A DNA stretch of 64,000 nt from DASZBX01 sp035943635 (GTDB lineage: Bacteria > Actinomycetota > Actinomycetes > Streptomycetales > Catenulisporaceae). The DNA is taken from positions 1 to 64,000 of the forward strand of contig DASZBX010000146.1 of assembly GCA_035943635.1 (NCBI GenBank). Direction: 5' to 3'. The notes below the pieces were generated by a model. It made no database searches. It was given only the letters and a program-made list of their open reading frames with translations, and was not told the origin of the DNA. How positions within the stretch are numbered: position 1 is the first letter of the stretch; the number at the start of each line of letters is the position of its first letter. The translations under genes were made by a program, and so were the position numbers. This document shows, piece by piece, positions 33,780-42,644 of the stretch.

Positions 33780-34216
33780 GTGAGCACCACGAGTACGAAT
33801 CAGGCCGAAATCCTCCCCTTCACGCTCGACATCCCCGAGGAGCAGGTCGTGGGCGTGGGCGTGCACGTGAACGCCGCCAGTTCCAGACCTGGACCGAGGG
33901 CGGCGAGGTGCCCGAGGACGTGGTCGACCGCGACCGGCTGCTGACGAACGTGATGCTGTACCGGCTCACCGGCACCGGCGCCGCCTCCGCGCACTCGTAC
34001 TACGAGGCCATGCACTCGGGGAACTGGCCGACCCCGTCCCCGGTGCCGACCGCGGTCGCCACGTTCGCGCAGGACATCTCGATCCGCAGGTATGCCGAGA
34101 AGCTGAACGACATCGCGCAGTGGTCGGACTTCGACGAAGGCGGTCACTTCGCCGCGATGGAGGCCCCGGAATTGCTGGTCGGGGACGTGCGCACGTTCTT
34201 CCGCGGGCTGCGGTGA
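33780..34216 (+). pseudogene. Epoxide hydrolase (EHN-type alpha/beta hydrolase), internally deleted
   Basis: A GTG at 33780 starts STTSTNQAEILPFTLDIPEEQV, the N-terminus of the EHN domain that begins juvenile-hormone-type epoxide hydrolases. After about 30 codons the frame changes and the sequence resumes at the family's C-terminus: FQTWTEGGEVPEDVVDRDRLLTNVMLYRLTGTGAASAHSYYEAMHSG, ending at 34216. Full-length members are about 380 aa; roughly 250 residues including the nucleophile Asp and the oxyanion loop are missing. The C-terminal catalytic His region is also replaced by variant sequence (DEGGHFAAMEAPELLVGDVRTFFRGL retains GGHFAAxE). Non-functional. Confidence 0.75.
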
Positions 34217-34249
34217 GGATGGCCGGGCTCCGGCTCCGGCTCCGGCGGG

Positions 34250-35029
34250 CTAGAAGTCGTTGCCCGGGCTAGGGATTCCGGCTTGGGTGGCAGGCCACTG
34301 CAACGCGAGGACCTCGGCATGAGGCAGAGCCCTGATCAGATCCGGATCCCCGCCGACCACGACCGGGTGTCCGACCTCGGCCAGCAGCGGCAGGTCGGAC
34401 ACGTGGTCGCCGTAGGCGTAGCAGTCGGCCGGATCAATGTGCGTATACGCCGCGAGCAGGCCGCGGACGGCCGCGCGCTTGCCCGGGCCGATCATCGGCG
34501 GGCCGGACACCTCGCCGGTGAGCCGGCCGTCGCGCTGCTCGGGGGTCGTGCAGAGCAGGTGGGCCGCGCCGATTGCGGCCGCGATCGGCCGCAGCAGGGC
34601 CGGAAACGAGCCCGAGACCAGGACCAGCGCGGCTCCGGCGGCGCGGTGCCGCGCGAGTTCGCGGCGGGTTTCGGCGACGTAGAAGGACTCTGCGGCCGAG
34701 CGGTCGGCGAACCAGCGTTCGCCCCAGTCGTCGAGGTCTGCCATGCGTTCGCCGGCCAGGGCGCGGTAGTAGTCGCGGTTCGCCTGCTCGCGGCTGGACC
34801 CGGCAATGAGGTGCTCGGCCAAGTCGCGGTGAAACGCGGCGGCGCGGCGGGCGCCCGGTTTGCCGTAGCGGCCGGTCAGGTAGTAGTCCAGGAAGTCGAG
34901 CGTGCTCTTCGTCCTGATCAGCGTCTCGTCGACGTCGCAGAAGACCAGCCGGGCCGGGCGCGGGGCCGGGGTTGGTGTCGGGGCGTCGGTGGCCGGGGCG
35001 GGCTCGTCGGCCGGACCCGGCCCGCTCAC
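34250..35029 (-). CDS. HAD-IB phosphoserine-phosphatase-like hydrolase
   Basis: A 259-residue HAD-superfamily phosphatase. It has motif I LVFCDVDETLIRTKS (DxDxT nucleophile), motif II ALVLVSGSFPALLRPIA, Lys in IGPGKRAAVRGLLA, and motif IV CYAYGDHVSDLPLLAEVG (GD...D). The helical cap DFLDYYLTGRYGKPG... and the VSGSF block place it with HAD-IB/SerB-like hydrolases that act on small phosphomonoesters or phospholipid precursors. The GTG start (35027-35029) overlaps the stop of the upstream flavoprotein gene as GTGA, so translation is coupled. The first about 25 residues are Pro/Ala-rich. Confidence 0.8.
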   Translation of the reverse strand: MSGPGPADEPAPATDAPTPTPAPRPARLVFCDVDETLIRTKSTLDFLDYYLTGRYGKPGARRAAAFHRDLAEHLIAGSSREQANRDYYRALAGERMADLDDWGERWFADRSAAESFYVAETRRELARHRAAGAALVLVSGSFPALLRPIAAAIGAAHLLCTTPEQRDGRLTGEVSGPPMIGPGKRAAVRGLLAAYTHIDPADCYAYGDHVSDLPLLAEVGHPVVVGGDPDLIRALPHAEVLALQWPATQAGIPSPGNDF

Positions 35030-37473
35030 CGGTGGTCGACCCACCAATCCGAACGGACCTGCGGGGCCGCCGAGGTCGCGTAGTCCTCGACCGCCGTCTC
35101 CCAGCGCAGGCTCGCGTGCGACGTGGCCGTGTGCAGGTCGCGCCAGCACCGCTGCAACTCGCCCGCGCCCGCGCGCACGTGCGCGCCGCCGGTGCGGAAG
35201 AGCCGCTCGACCGCGACGACCAGCGTGTCCGCGGCGAAGGCGGCGTCGCGGCGGTTGCGGGCGATGGCGTCGGCCCCGACCGGCCCGGCGTCGGCCCGGT
35301 CGGCCGCGGCCGCGAGCAGCAGCCCGGCCGTCTCGATCTCCGCGGACGTGCGCACGAACACCTCCCGGATCGCCGCACTGGCGACCAACGGGCCGGCCCC
35401 GCCCGGCACCGGCCGCGCAGCCCACTGCGACCAGAGCGTCAGCGCACGCCGGGCGACCCCCAGCGCCGGGGCGCACAGCAGCACCCCGGCGACGAGGTAC
35501 GCGGGCACCCGGTGGCAGCGCTCGCGGTGCCGGCCGCCGTCGCCGGTGAGCACCTCGTCCAGCCACAGCGACCGGTGATCCGGCACGAACGCCTCGCGGA
35601 CCACGATCGTGTTGCTGGCGCTGCCGCGCAGACCGGTGGCCTGCCAGGTGTCGCGCACCCCGAACTCGGCCCGCGGCACGGCGAACACGCGGATCCGCCC
35701 CGGCCCGCGGCTCGACGAGGTCCGCGCGGCCAGCAACGCCCAGTCCGCGTGCTCGACCCCGCTGGCCCAGTCCCACTCCCCGCGCAGCAGCCAGCCGTCA
35801 CCGGTGGCGACCGCCGAGCCGGCCGGCGGCAGGATCGCGGCGGCGACTATGGCGTCCGGGGTGCGTCCCCACAGGTCGCGCTGGCCCTGGTCCGGGAGGT
35901 ACGCGGCGATCCGCCCGTGCGCCGCCCAGAGCGCCGCACACCAACCGGACGAACCGCACCCCTCGGCCAGGTCGGCCGCCGCAGTCACCAGGTCGCCGAA
36001 ACCCCCGGCCGCCCCGCCCCAGCGCGCGGGCACGAAGTGCCGGGCGAACCCGGCCTCCACGACCGCGTCGACGACGGGACGGGCCAGGCGCCGGTTCTGG
36101 TCGGCCGCCGAAGCCCCGGCCGCAGCGACCGCGGCGGCCCAACGGACCAGCTCGGCGTGATCGGGGGGCGGGGTGGCGGTGGATTGTTCGAGGCCGGGGG
36201 TTGGGGTGGCGGATGGTTGGACGGCGGACGGTTGGCCGGACCAGCCGGGAACGTGGCGCGCGGATGAGGCCGGAGGGAGGGCCGCAGGCGGATTCAAGGC
36301 AGCGGATCGGGATGGCGTAGTGGGTGCGGGCGCGGATGAGGGCGCGGATGAGGGTGAATACGAGGCCGGGTTCGGATACGGGGATCGTGCTGGAGCCACC
36401 GGAATAGCCGGAGCGGCAGACGGGACACCGGTTCGACCCGGAGCGGCGCCCGTTCCCGTGCCAGCCGAACCGGCACCGGAAACCTTCCCGGCCAGCCAGG
36501 ACGGAATCGTTCTGGCCTGAACCGGCGCATCGGCATCGGGATCCATACCGGACTGCCAAGAACGAGCAGCCTGATCCGGAGTCCGCGCGCCGACACCGGA
36601 ATTCGGCCCGCCCGGCCGGGACCGAGCAGTCGGAGCCGAGGCCGGACCAGCTAGATCCGGATCAATGCCAGCCTGCCGGGACGGAGCCGACTGAACCGAG
36701 ACCGGAGCATCGACATCGGGATCCGCGTCGGACTGCCACGAGCCAGCTGGTTGAGCCGGAGGTGAAGCTGCGGCATCGGGGTCTGGGCCTGCCTGCCAGG
36801 ATGGAGTTTCTTGTACAGGCGCCACCTCGGGGCGGGTCGGCCCGGCAGTGGGTGCACTGGAGTTCGCAGTCGTTCCCGCCCACCAAGCCGGGAAGGGCCA
36901 CCTGGGAGTCGCCGCGTCGTCATCGGCTTCTGCCGCGCTCGCCACGTTCTCCGCGCCGCCGTCCGGATCCGGCTCTGCTCGCCACGAGGGAACTGGCCCC
37001 GTAGGCAGCGCTTCGGCTTCGGGCGCTTCATCTTCCACGCCCCCGGCCTCCCCCGCCGGCCGCGCCGAAATCGCCTCGCCACCGGGATCATCAGAGCTCT
37101 CAGCACCAGAACCGGCACTGACAACGGCCCCGTCTCCGGCCTCATCCCCTACATCGGGATCCGATCCGGCCTTCCACTTCGGCGCGGACCTCGCCGGTAC
37201 CGTCGCGCCGTTGCTCGCGCCGCCGTGCGACGTGCGTCCGGCCCACCAGGACGGAAACGGGCGCCGGGAACGTGGCGCATCCTGCGGCTGCGGCTGCGCA
37301 GGGCCCGCGCCATCCGCCGCGCCCACTGCACCCGCCGCACCGACGCCCGGATCCTCGTCCCCAGGTTCGGACGCGCTCTCGCCGACGGCCGTCTGGCCCA
37401 TGGCCGTCACGTGCGCATGAACATTCTCCGAGCGGTCTAGACATCCTGACGGGTCCTGCTGGAATCCTGGCAT
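35026..37473 (-). CDS. Acyl-CoA-dehydrogenase-like flavoprotein with a giant repeat extension
   Basis: An 815-residue protein. The C-terminal about 380 residues (from PPPDHAELVRWAAAVAAAG) match acyl-CoA-dehydrogenase-fold flavin monooxygenases (HsaA/DszC class): FARHFVPARWGGAAGGFGDLVTAAADLAEGCGSSGWCAALWAAH, GWLLRGEWDWASGVEHADW, GLRGSASNTIVV and LFRTGGAHVRAGAGELQRCWRDLHTATSHA. The first about 435 residues are unlike that family: disordered, Pro/Ala/Ser-rich. Between residues 224 and 343 a repeat recurs every 20 residues as xSWQxGxDPD; further copies sit near 98 and 162, and two PFPxWWAG boxes lie at 72 and 193. The start is uncertain: ATG 37473 has AGGGAA upstream, ATG 37401 is possible. It is coupled to the HAD gene. 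Confidence 0.75.
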   Translation of the reverse strand: MPGFQQDPSGCLDRSENVHAHVTAMGQTAVGESASEPGDEDPGVGAAGAVGAADGAGPAQPQPQDAPRSRRPFPSWWAGRTSHGGASNGATVPARSAPKWKAGSDPDVGDEAGDGAVVSAGSGAESSDDPGGEAISARPAGEAGGVEDEAPEAEALPTGPVPSWRAEPDPDGGAENVASAAEADDDAATPRWPFPAWWAGTTANSSAPTAGPTRPEVAPVQETPSWQAGPDPDAAASPPAQPAGSWQSDADPDVDAPVSVQSAPSRQAGIDPDLAGPASAPTARSRPGGPNSGVGARTPDQAARSWQSGMDPDADAPVQARTIPSWLAGKVSGAGSAGTGTGAAPGRTGVPSAAPAIPVAPARSPYPNPASYSPSSAPSSAPAPTTPSRSAALNPPAALPPASSARHVPGWSGQPSAVQPSATPTPGLEQSTATPPPDHAELVRWAAAVAAAGASAADQNRRLARPVVDAVVEAGFARHFVPARWGGAAGGFGDLVTAAADLAEGCGSSGWCAALWAAHGRIAAYLPDQGQRDLWGRTPDAIVAAAILPPAGSAVATGDGWLLRGEWDWASGVEHADWALLAARTSSSRGPGRIRVFAVPRAEFGVRDTWQATGLRGSASNTIVVREAFVPDHRSLWLDEVLTGDGGRHRERCHRVPAYLVAGVLLCAPALGVARRALTLWSQWAARPVPGGAGPLVASAAIREVFVRTSAEIETAGLLLAAAADRADAGPVGADAIARNRRDAAFAADTLVVAVERLFRTGGAHVRAGAGELQRCWRDLHTATSHASLRWETAVEDYATSAAPQVRSDWWVDHR
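36442..36804 (-). repeat. 60-bp in-frame tandem repeat coding a 20-residue unit
   Basis: Six consecutive 20-codon units with conserved S-W/R-Q/R...D-P-D at fixed phase; units four and six have lost the DPD. DNA copies are diverged, so the amino-acid period, not recent slippage, is what is preserved. Confidence 0.75.
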
Positions 37474-37754
37474 CGTATCCGTTCCCTGCCGATCGCCGCC
37501 CGCGGATCGCTTCCCGGGCGGCGGATCCCGCCGACTACGCTCACTGATTCTGGCGGATTCCGGCCGCCGCAGCGGTAAAGAAACCGTCCCGTTCTGAGCT
37601 CTACCCAGGATCAGGACGCTCATCCAGCATCAGGAGACGACAACTGGCACGGATCGGTCACGGCCGACCGCAGCGCGCACTGATCCTTCCGCGCCGATGT
37701 CGGGGCGTGTCGGTATCCGTGTCGATGTCGCTGTCGGGAAACGGGCGCGCAGCG

Positions 37755-38834
37755 TCAGGCGGCCGCGGAATCGGAACGTTCGTCCGGTCGCCAGGTCATC
37801 GTCGCCACGGCGATCGTCCGGGCGCGCTGGACCGCGCCGATCCGCAGCACCCGGTCTTGGCCAGGAGCAGTTCGTGGACAGTCCTGCTCGATTTCCAGCA
37901 TCACCGGATCGTCGAGTTCGCCGAAGGCCAGGCACTCCATCCGCACCGCCCGCAGCGACCACGCCGTGGCAAGCGCGGCAGGTTCACGTCCGGCCCTCAG
38001 ATCAGGCCGACCGCCCGCGGATCCGCCCCTCGGAGCCTGGTGCGCAATCACATGCCCGACCTGCCGGAACCCCTCCAACGCGACCATCATCGGAATGTGG
38101 TCCGAAGGGTGATCGAACAGGATCGGATGGCCCGGATCCGGCCGCATCCGCCACCGGCCGCCGGTCTCATCCTGCTCCAGCAGACTGTCCTTGGCCCGCA
38201 ACCGGCCCACCTCGGCCGAGGCCACCCGGGTGAACGTGTCGCCCGGATGCAGACCCGATTCCGGCCGCCCGCCACTCCGCCGCCGGATCACGTCATACCG
38301 CCGCTGATCCAAACAGATCACATGCATGGCCCCACGCCCGCAAGGCCGCCCGCCGATGACCAGTTCCACCTCCAGCCGCATCTCGTAGCGCTGCGGCGGG
38401 CGGCAGGCCAGCCAGGTCCAGCGGGCTTCCAGCACCGGGGCCAGCGGCTGGCGGCCGACCCGCAGCGGCTCCGGGTCGGTGATGTGGAACTCCACCTCGC
38501 GGCCGACGAACCTGTGCGTCAGCGCGACCCCGTGGAACCGGTGCGCGAGGTACACCAGCGACTGGCGGATCGTCTCGGCGAACAGCAGCGGGTCGCTCAG
38601 GCCGGCCGGGTCGGGGCAGTAGAGGGCGTGGTCGCGCGGCCACTGGGCGGCGACCAGGAAACGGTCCCGGTCCAATTGCAGCGCGTCCATCAGGAATACC
38701 TCGGCGACGGCGGCGCGGTGCACCAACTGGCGGGGGACCGTCTGAAGGCAATTCAACCCGGCGGCGGCGGTCTGATCGGAGCCGGCAGGGCTTTCGGCGA
38801 GGGGCCCGGCCGAAGGCATTGTTCGCTGACTCAT
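37755..38834 (-). CDS. AfsA-family gamma-butyrolactone biosynthesis enzyme
   Basis: A 359-residue protein of the AfsA/ScbA family, with two hotdog-fold AfsA repeats. The first contains VPRQLVHRAAVAEVFLMDALQLDRDRFLVAAQWPRDHALY then DPLLFAETIRQSLVYLAHRF. The second contains DHIPMMVALEGFRQVGHVIAHQ. AfsA condenses a beta-ketoacyl thioester with dihydroxyacetone phosphate, committing it to butyrolactone signals that control secondary metabolism. It is somewhat longer than the roughly 300-aa AfsA. The ATG at 38834 has GGGGA eight bases upstream. It is divergent from an ArpA-like receptor with a palindromic operator between them, the standard quorum-like pair. Confidence 0.85.
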   Translation of the reverse strand: MSQRTMPSAGPLAESPAGSDQTAAAGLNCLQTVPRQLVHRAAVAEVFLMDALQLDRDRFLVAAQWPRDHALYCPDPAGLSDPLLFAETIRQSLVYLAHRFHGVALTHRFVGREVEFHITDPEPLRVGRQPLAPVLEARWTWLACRPPQRYEMRLEVELVIGGRPCGRGAMHVICLDQRRYDVIRRRSGGRPESGLHPGDTFTRVASAEVGRLRAKDSLLEQDETGGRWRMRPDPGHPILFDHPSDHIPMMVALEGFRQVGHVIAHQAPRGGSAGGRPDLRAGREPAALATAWSLRAVRMECLAFGELDDPVMLEIEQDCPRTAPGQDRVLRIGAVQRARTIAVATMTWRPDERSDSAAA

Positions 38835-38902
38835 CCACTTATCCCCAAACATCGAAAGACACGATTGAAGGGTGTCAAACAAGAGCCGTGTGCGTTGCGC
38901 GG

Positions 38903-38926
38903 AATATACCATCGCAAAGGTATATT
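38903..38926. promoter_or_regulatory. Autoregulatory (ARE-like) operator, site 1
   Basis: AATATACC-N8-GGTATATT, perfectly symmetric in its 8-base arms, between the divergent afsA-type and arpA-type genes. Butyrolactone receptors of the ArpA/ScbR class bind palindromes of this size in exactly this location. The same arm pattern and the same N8 spacing recur at 42508-42531. Confidence 0.75.
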
Positions 38927-38982
38927 GTACGTGGGTCGAGTAGTACGTTCAAAGGTTGTTCACCGACTGACGAGAGACTCAT

Positions 38983-39630
38983 ATGTACGCTAGGAAGTCC
39001 CCCGCCCCACCCGGCTCGCGGACCCCTGCCCCTCCCCGGCCCAAGGCCGACCCGAAACAGGACCGGGCGTTGCGCACCCGGGCCCAGATCCTGCAGGCCG
39101 CCGCGATCGCCTTCGCGGACAAGGGATTCCCGGCCGTCACCGTGCTCGACGTGGCCGAGCTGACCGGGATGACCAAGGGCGCGGTCTACTTCCACTACGC
39201 GAACAAGGAAGCGCTGGCCATCGCGGTGGTCGAGGCCTTCTACCGGCAGTGGCCGCCGCTCGCGGACGAGGTCCAGGCGATGGATCTGAGCCCGCTGGAC
39301 ATGATCTCCGAGCTGCTCGTGCGCACCGCGGTCCGGTTCCGGGACGACAAGATCACCCAGGCGGGCGCGCGGCTGCAGATCGAGCGCTCCCTGATCAACG
39401 CGAAACTGCAGTCGCCGTTCGTCGACTACACCGCGATCCTCGAGCGCCTGCTGACCCGGGCCGCCGAGGCCGGGCAGCTGCCCGAGGGCAGCCGGCCGGA
39501 CACCCTGGCACGGGTGCTGATCTCAGCGTTCTTCGGCGTGCAGCACATCACCTGGGTGAAGAACGACCGGGCCGACATCGTGGCCGGGATCCACGAGGTG
39601 CTCGAAGCGGTCCTGCCGCGCAGGTCCTGA
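38983..39630 (+). CDS. ArpA/ScbR-like gamma-butyrolactone receptor (TetR family)
   Basis: A 215-residue TetR-family repressor. After a Pro-rich head, KQDRALRTRAQILQAAAIAFADKGFPAVTVLDVAELTGMTKGAVYFHYANKEALAIAVVEAF is the HTH domain with the TKGAxYFHYxxKEALA signature of butyrolactone receptors. The C-terminal ligand-binding domain includes QAGARLQIERSLINAKLQSPFVDYTAILERLLTRAAEAGQL with the conserved region used for dimerisation and ligand contact. It likely represses its own gene, the afsA-type gene and others until the butyrolactone binds. GAGAGA lies upstream of the ATG. Confidence 0.85.
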   Translation: MYARKSPAPPGSRTPAPPRPKADPKQDRALRTRAQILQAAAIAFADKGFPAVTVLDVAELTGMTKGAVYFHYANKEALAIAVVEAFYRQWPPLADEVQAMDLSPLDMISELLVRTAVRFRDDKITQAGARLQIERSLINAKLQSPFVDYTAILERLLTRAAEAGQLPEGSRPDTLARVLISAFFGVQHITWVKNDRADIVAGIHEVLEAVLPRRS

Positions 39631-40613
39631 GCGGCCCGGCGGCGCAGGCCCGGCCGGCCGCACCGGCGCAGCACGGCGGGCTGCGCGCCGCGGTCCTGGC
39701 CGGCCAAGTGAATCAGAGTACTGTGATATTGCCGGAACGGCGGCGCGGGATGGTCGGGGAAAGCGGGAGAGAATACTCTGATACCTGCGCAGAACACGGC
39801 ATGGTCGACCTGCCGGGAATGTCAGGCACCCGCGAACGGATGGAGCCGCACCGACCTGTGCTTTCGGCCGGATCCGGGAAGTCGGCCGGCCGGCGGAAAT
39901 AGCCGCTCGGGTCGTTTGTCGGGAAAAAGCCGGGCAATGACGGAAAAGCCGCTCGGGCGCCGAAAAGCGGCCCGCCGGAAACGCCGGCGGGCGGGTAGAT
40001 TCGAATCCTGAGATATCCGCGGAGGGCCGGGAGTCCGCGCGGCCCGGGCCGGCCCGGCGGCGGCGCGGCCGGGCTCGCGCCCCCGGCCCGCTCCCCCTCC
40101 CGCCGCACGCGCACACGCTCCCCCGGATGCGCCCGCGAGCCAGCGCTGGGTACTCGGCGCGGCCGCCCGCCCCGGCCCGTCGCACCACCCCGGGCCCCGG
40201 CCCGCTTCATTCGTGGTCTGCGACACAGGTCCGGCCCCGGCGGCCGGGCCGGGCGCGGCCCCACCTGCGCAAACCGATCTTCCCGGCCGATCTTCCCCGG
40301 CCGCCCGCCGGGCCGCGCAGTGGCGGGCGACACGTCGGGTTCACCTGGGAGAAGACCGCCCACAGGGCTATAATAATGACGGGCGGCCCGCCGATCGCGG
40401 GAGGCACCGGCCGACGGCGGCGCGCACACCCGGTGCGCCGCGTGCACTGACCGCACTGCCCGTTCCGACCGTTCCGCCAGCCGTTCCCGTCCGTCCGTAC
40501 CTCCCGTGCGCCGTCCCGTCCGCCGCCGTGCCCGACGACCCGCGGGTCCGACCCGGTCCGCCGGGCCGGGCGCCGAACCGACCGCCGTACCGACACCGCC
40601 ACTGGGAGCACCC
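39631..40613. other. Long GC-rich intergenic region
   Basis: 983 bases with no supportable gene. Structures: ATCAGAGTA (39713-39721) paired with TACTCTGAT (39774-39782), and a hairpin GCCCGCCGG-5-CCGGCGGGC (39970-39992) that could terminate the receptor gene. From 40010 to 40320 it is extremely GC-rich, low-complexity DNA. A TATAAT occurs at 40369 (see separate entry). Confidence 0.45.
40369..40374 (+). promoter_or_regulatory. Consensus -10 box TATAAT upstream of adenosine kinase
   Basis: A perfect TATAAT (in GGGCTATAATAATG) inside DNA of over 70% GC. No good -35 at 16-18 bases. About 240 bases upstream of the GTG at 40614, giving a long leader if used. Confidence 0.35.
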
Positions 40614-41597
40614 GTGCGTATCGCCATCACCGGTTCCATCGCCACCGACCACCTGACCACCTTCCCCGGCCGGTTCGCCGAGCACCTGGTCGGCGGGCAG
40701 CTGGACAAGATCTCGCTGTCCTTCCTGGTCGACGACCTGGACGTGCGGCGCGGCGGGGTCGCCGCGAACATCTGCTTCGGGCTGGCCCGGCTGGGCCTGC
40801 GCCCGCTGCTGGTCGGCGCCGCGGGGCCGGACTTCACCGAGTACCGGGCCTGGCTGGAGAAGCACGGCGTGGACACCGAGTCGGTGCACATCTCGGCCAC
40901 CCGGCAGAGCCCGCGGTTCATGTGCGTGACCGACCGCGACCTGAACCAGATCGCCTCGTTCTACTCCGGCGCGATGACCGAGGCCCGGGAGATCGACCTG
41001 CGCCCGCTGCTGGACCGGGTCGGCGGGCTGGACCTGCTGCTGGTCTCGCCGAACGACCCGGCCGCGATGCTGCGGCACACCGAGCAGTGCCGGGAGCTGG
41101 GCGTGCACTTCGCCGCCGACCCCTCGCAGCAGCTGGCCCGGCTGGAGCCGGAAGAGGTGCGCAGCCTGGTCGCCGGGGCCGGCTGGCTGTTCACCAACGA
41201 GTACGAGTCGGCGCTGCTGCAGGAGCGCACGGGCTGGACCCACGAACAGGTGCTGGACCGGGTCGGCAGCTGGGTGACCACCAAGGGCGCGGACGGCGTG
41301 GTGATCGAGCGGGCGGGCGAGGAGCCGGTCCTGGTCGGGGCCGTCCCGGCCCGGCAGACGGCCGACCCGACCGGCATCGGCGACGCGTTCCGGGCCGGGT
41401 TCCTGGCCGGGATCGGCTGGGACTGGCCGGTCGAGCGCTCGGCCCAGCTCGGCTGCACGCTCGCCACGGTCGTGCTGGAGTCGGTCGGCACCCAGGAGTA
41501 CCCGCTGACCGCCGAGGACCTGACCGTCCGGATCACCGAGGCGTACGGCAGTGCGGTGGCCGAGGCGATCGAACCGTCGCTGGCCAAGGTGTCCTGA
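40614..41597 (+). CDS. adoK: Adenosine kinase, PfkB family (mycobacterial AdoK type)
   Basis: A 327-residue PfkB kinase. MRIAITGSIATDHLTTFPGRFAEHL, SLSFLVDDLDVRRGGVAANICFGLARLGLRP, QIASFYSGAMTEAREI, VHFAADPSQQLARLEPEEVRSLV and TADPTGIGDAFRAGFLAGI (catalytic Asp, anion hole) closely follow the mycobacterial adenosine kinase annotated AdoK/CbhK. It phosphorylates adenosine to AMP, helping clear adenosine from SAM recycling. GGGAG five bases before the GTG sets the start. It stands alone; followed by a shared hairpin and the MFS remnant. Confidence 0.85.
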   Translation: MRIAITGSIATDHLTTFPGRFAEHLVGGQLDKISLSFLVDDLDVRRGGVAANICFGLARLGLRPLLVGAAGPDFTEYRAWLEKHGVDTESVHISATRQSPRFMCVTDRDLNQIASFYSGAMTEAREIDLRPLLDRVGGLDLLLVSPNDPAAMLRHTEQCRELGVHFAADPSQQLARLEPEEVRSLVAGAGWLFTNEYESALLQERTGWTHEQVLDRVGSWVTTKGADGVVIERAGEEPVLVGAVPARQTADPTGIGDAFRAGFLAGIGWDWPVERSAQLGCTLATVVLESVGTQEYPLTAEDLTVRITEAYGSAVAEAIEPSLAKVS

Positions 41598-41631
41598 CCC
41601 GCATTCCCCGCGCGGCGCACGGTTTCACGGT

Positions 41632-42499
41632 CTACGGCAGGGCTCGGACATTCGGCGCGAGCCGAGTGTCCGGGCCCTGCGGTGTCGGCGGGCACTCCTG
41701 ATCGGGCGCTGATTCGCGCAGGGCCAGGCGGGTGACGACGAGCGCGGCCGCGGCGACCCCGGCCGCGACCGCGAACGCCGGCCGGTACCCGAGGCAGGTC
41801 GCGGCCAGGCCGCTGACCGGTCCGGCGGCCATGATGCCCAGGTCACAGAACGAGGTCATCGTGCCCATCGACGCCCCGGCCCGCAGCCGCCCGGCCCGGC
41901 CGAGCGTGATCGCACTGGTCGACGGGTGGAGCAGCCCGAGGCCGACCCCGGTGACCGCGACGCCGAGCAGCGCCGGCCCCCCTCGGAGCCGACGAGCGCG
42001 AGCACCGCGAGCCCGGCCGCCTCGATCGCGAGGACCACCCGGGCCACCCGCACGCCGCCGAAGCGGTCGGTCAGCGGACTGCCGATGCCCCTGGTGGCCA
42101 GGAAAGCCCCCGCGAAGACGACGAGACCGACGCTCTGGCCCCCGAGTGACTGCGCGTCAGATAGAGCACCAGGAGGGCTGTCAGCGGCCCGTAGCCGTAC
42201 GCGGCGAGGCAGAGCACGAGACCGGGCAGCGCCGCGCCGGCGGGCACGACGTCGCACCAGGCCGCCGGGCGCAGCGCCGCGCGGGCGGCCGGGCGCGGCT
42301 GCGGGCCGGTGGACAGGACGAACGCACCGGACAGCAGCGGCAGCGCGACGATCGTCCATCAGACCGCGCCCGTTCCGCCGAGATGCTCCGCCAGCACCGC
42401 GATCAGCGGGCCGCCGGACAGCCCGCCCCACAGGCGCCGGACGGGTGCATGACGCGCGGCCGTTCCGCGCAGAGTCGATCTCTTGATGGTTTCGAGCAT
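41632..42499 (-). pseudogene. MFS transporter, multiply disrupted
   Basis: Pieces of one 12-TM-type major facilitator lie in successive frames. An ATG at 42499 starts MLETIKRSTLRGTAARHAPV, then RRLWGGLSGGPLIAVLAEHLGG. An in-frame TGA follows where WWTIVALPLLSG is expected (near 42360). Later come SVGLVVFAGAFLATRGIGSPLTDRFGGVRVARVVLAIEAAGLAVLALVGSE, a frameshift near 41975, and MGTMTSFCDLGIMAAGPVSGLAATCLGYRPAF to the stop at 41632. At least one nonsense and two frameshifts, plus loss of the N-terminal helices. The ATG lies 9 bases from a butyrolactone-type operator, so the ancestor was probably signal-controlled. Confidence 0.75.
41637..41680. terminator. Hairpin between adoK and the MFS remnant
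   Basis: GCAGGGCTCGGACA (41637-41650) pairs with TGTCCGGGCCCTGC (41667-41680), 14 bp with one G-T wobble, 40 bases after the adoK stop. Confidence 0.6.
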
Positions 42500-42507
42500 G
42501 TCAGCAG

Positions 42508-42531
42508 AACAAACCTTCGTGAAGGTTTGTT
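42508..42531. promoter_or_regulatory. ARE-like operator, site 2
   Basis: AACAAACC-N8-GGTTTGTT, arms perfectly symmetric, very close to published butyrolactone-receptor operators of the AACAAACC/GGTTTGTT type and matching site 1 in arm length and spacing (shared form AAYAWACC-N8-GGTWTRTT). It lies 8 bases upstream of the ATG of the MFS remnant. Confidence 0.7.
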
Positions 42532-42644
42532 TCCACGGTCGGGCAGGCCCACCTTTCCCGCCCGGCCACGGGACGGCCGACGGCCTTCGGCCTGGACCGG
42601 CCGGGCCGGCCCGCGAGGACCGGCCCGGCCGCTGCCGGCCGGGG

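Noticed and set aside
33269..34216. One long plus frame of 315 codons containing the hydrolase C-terminus
   Set aside because: Its first about 190 codons lack codon bias and any family match; only the C-terminal block is a genuine gene piece.
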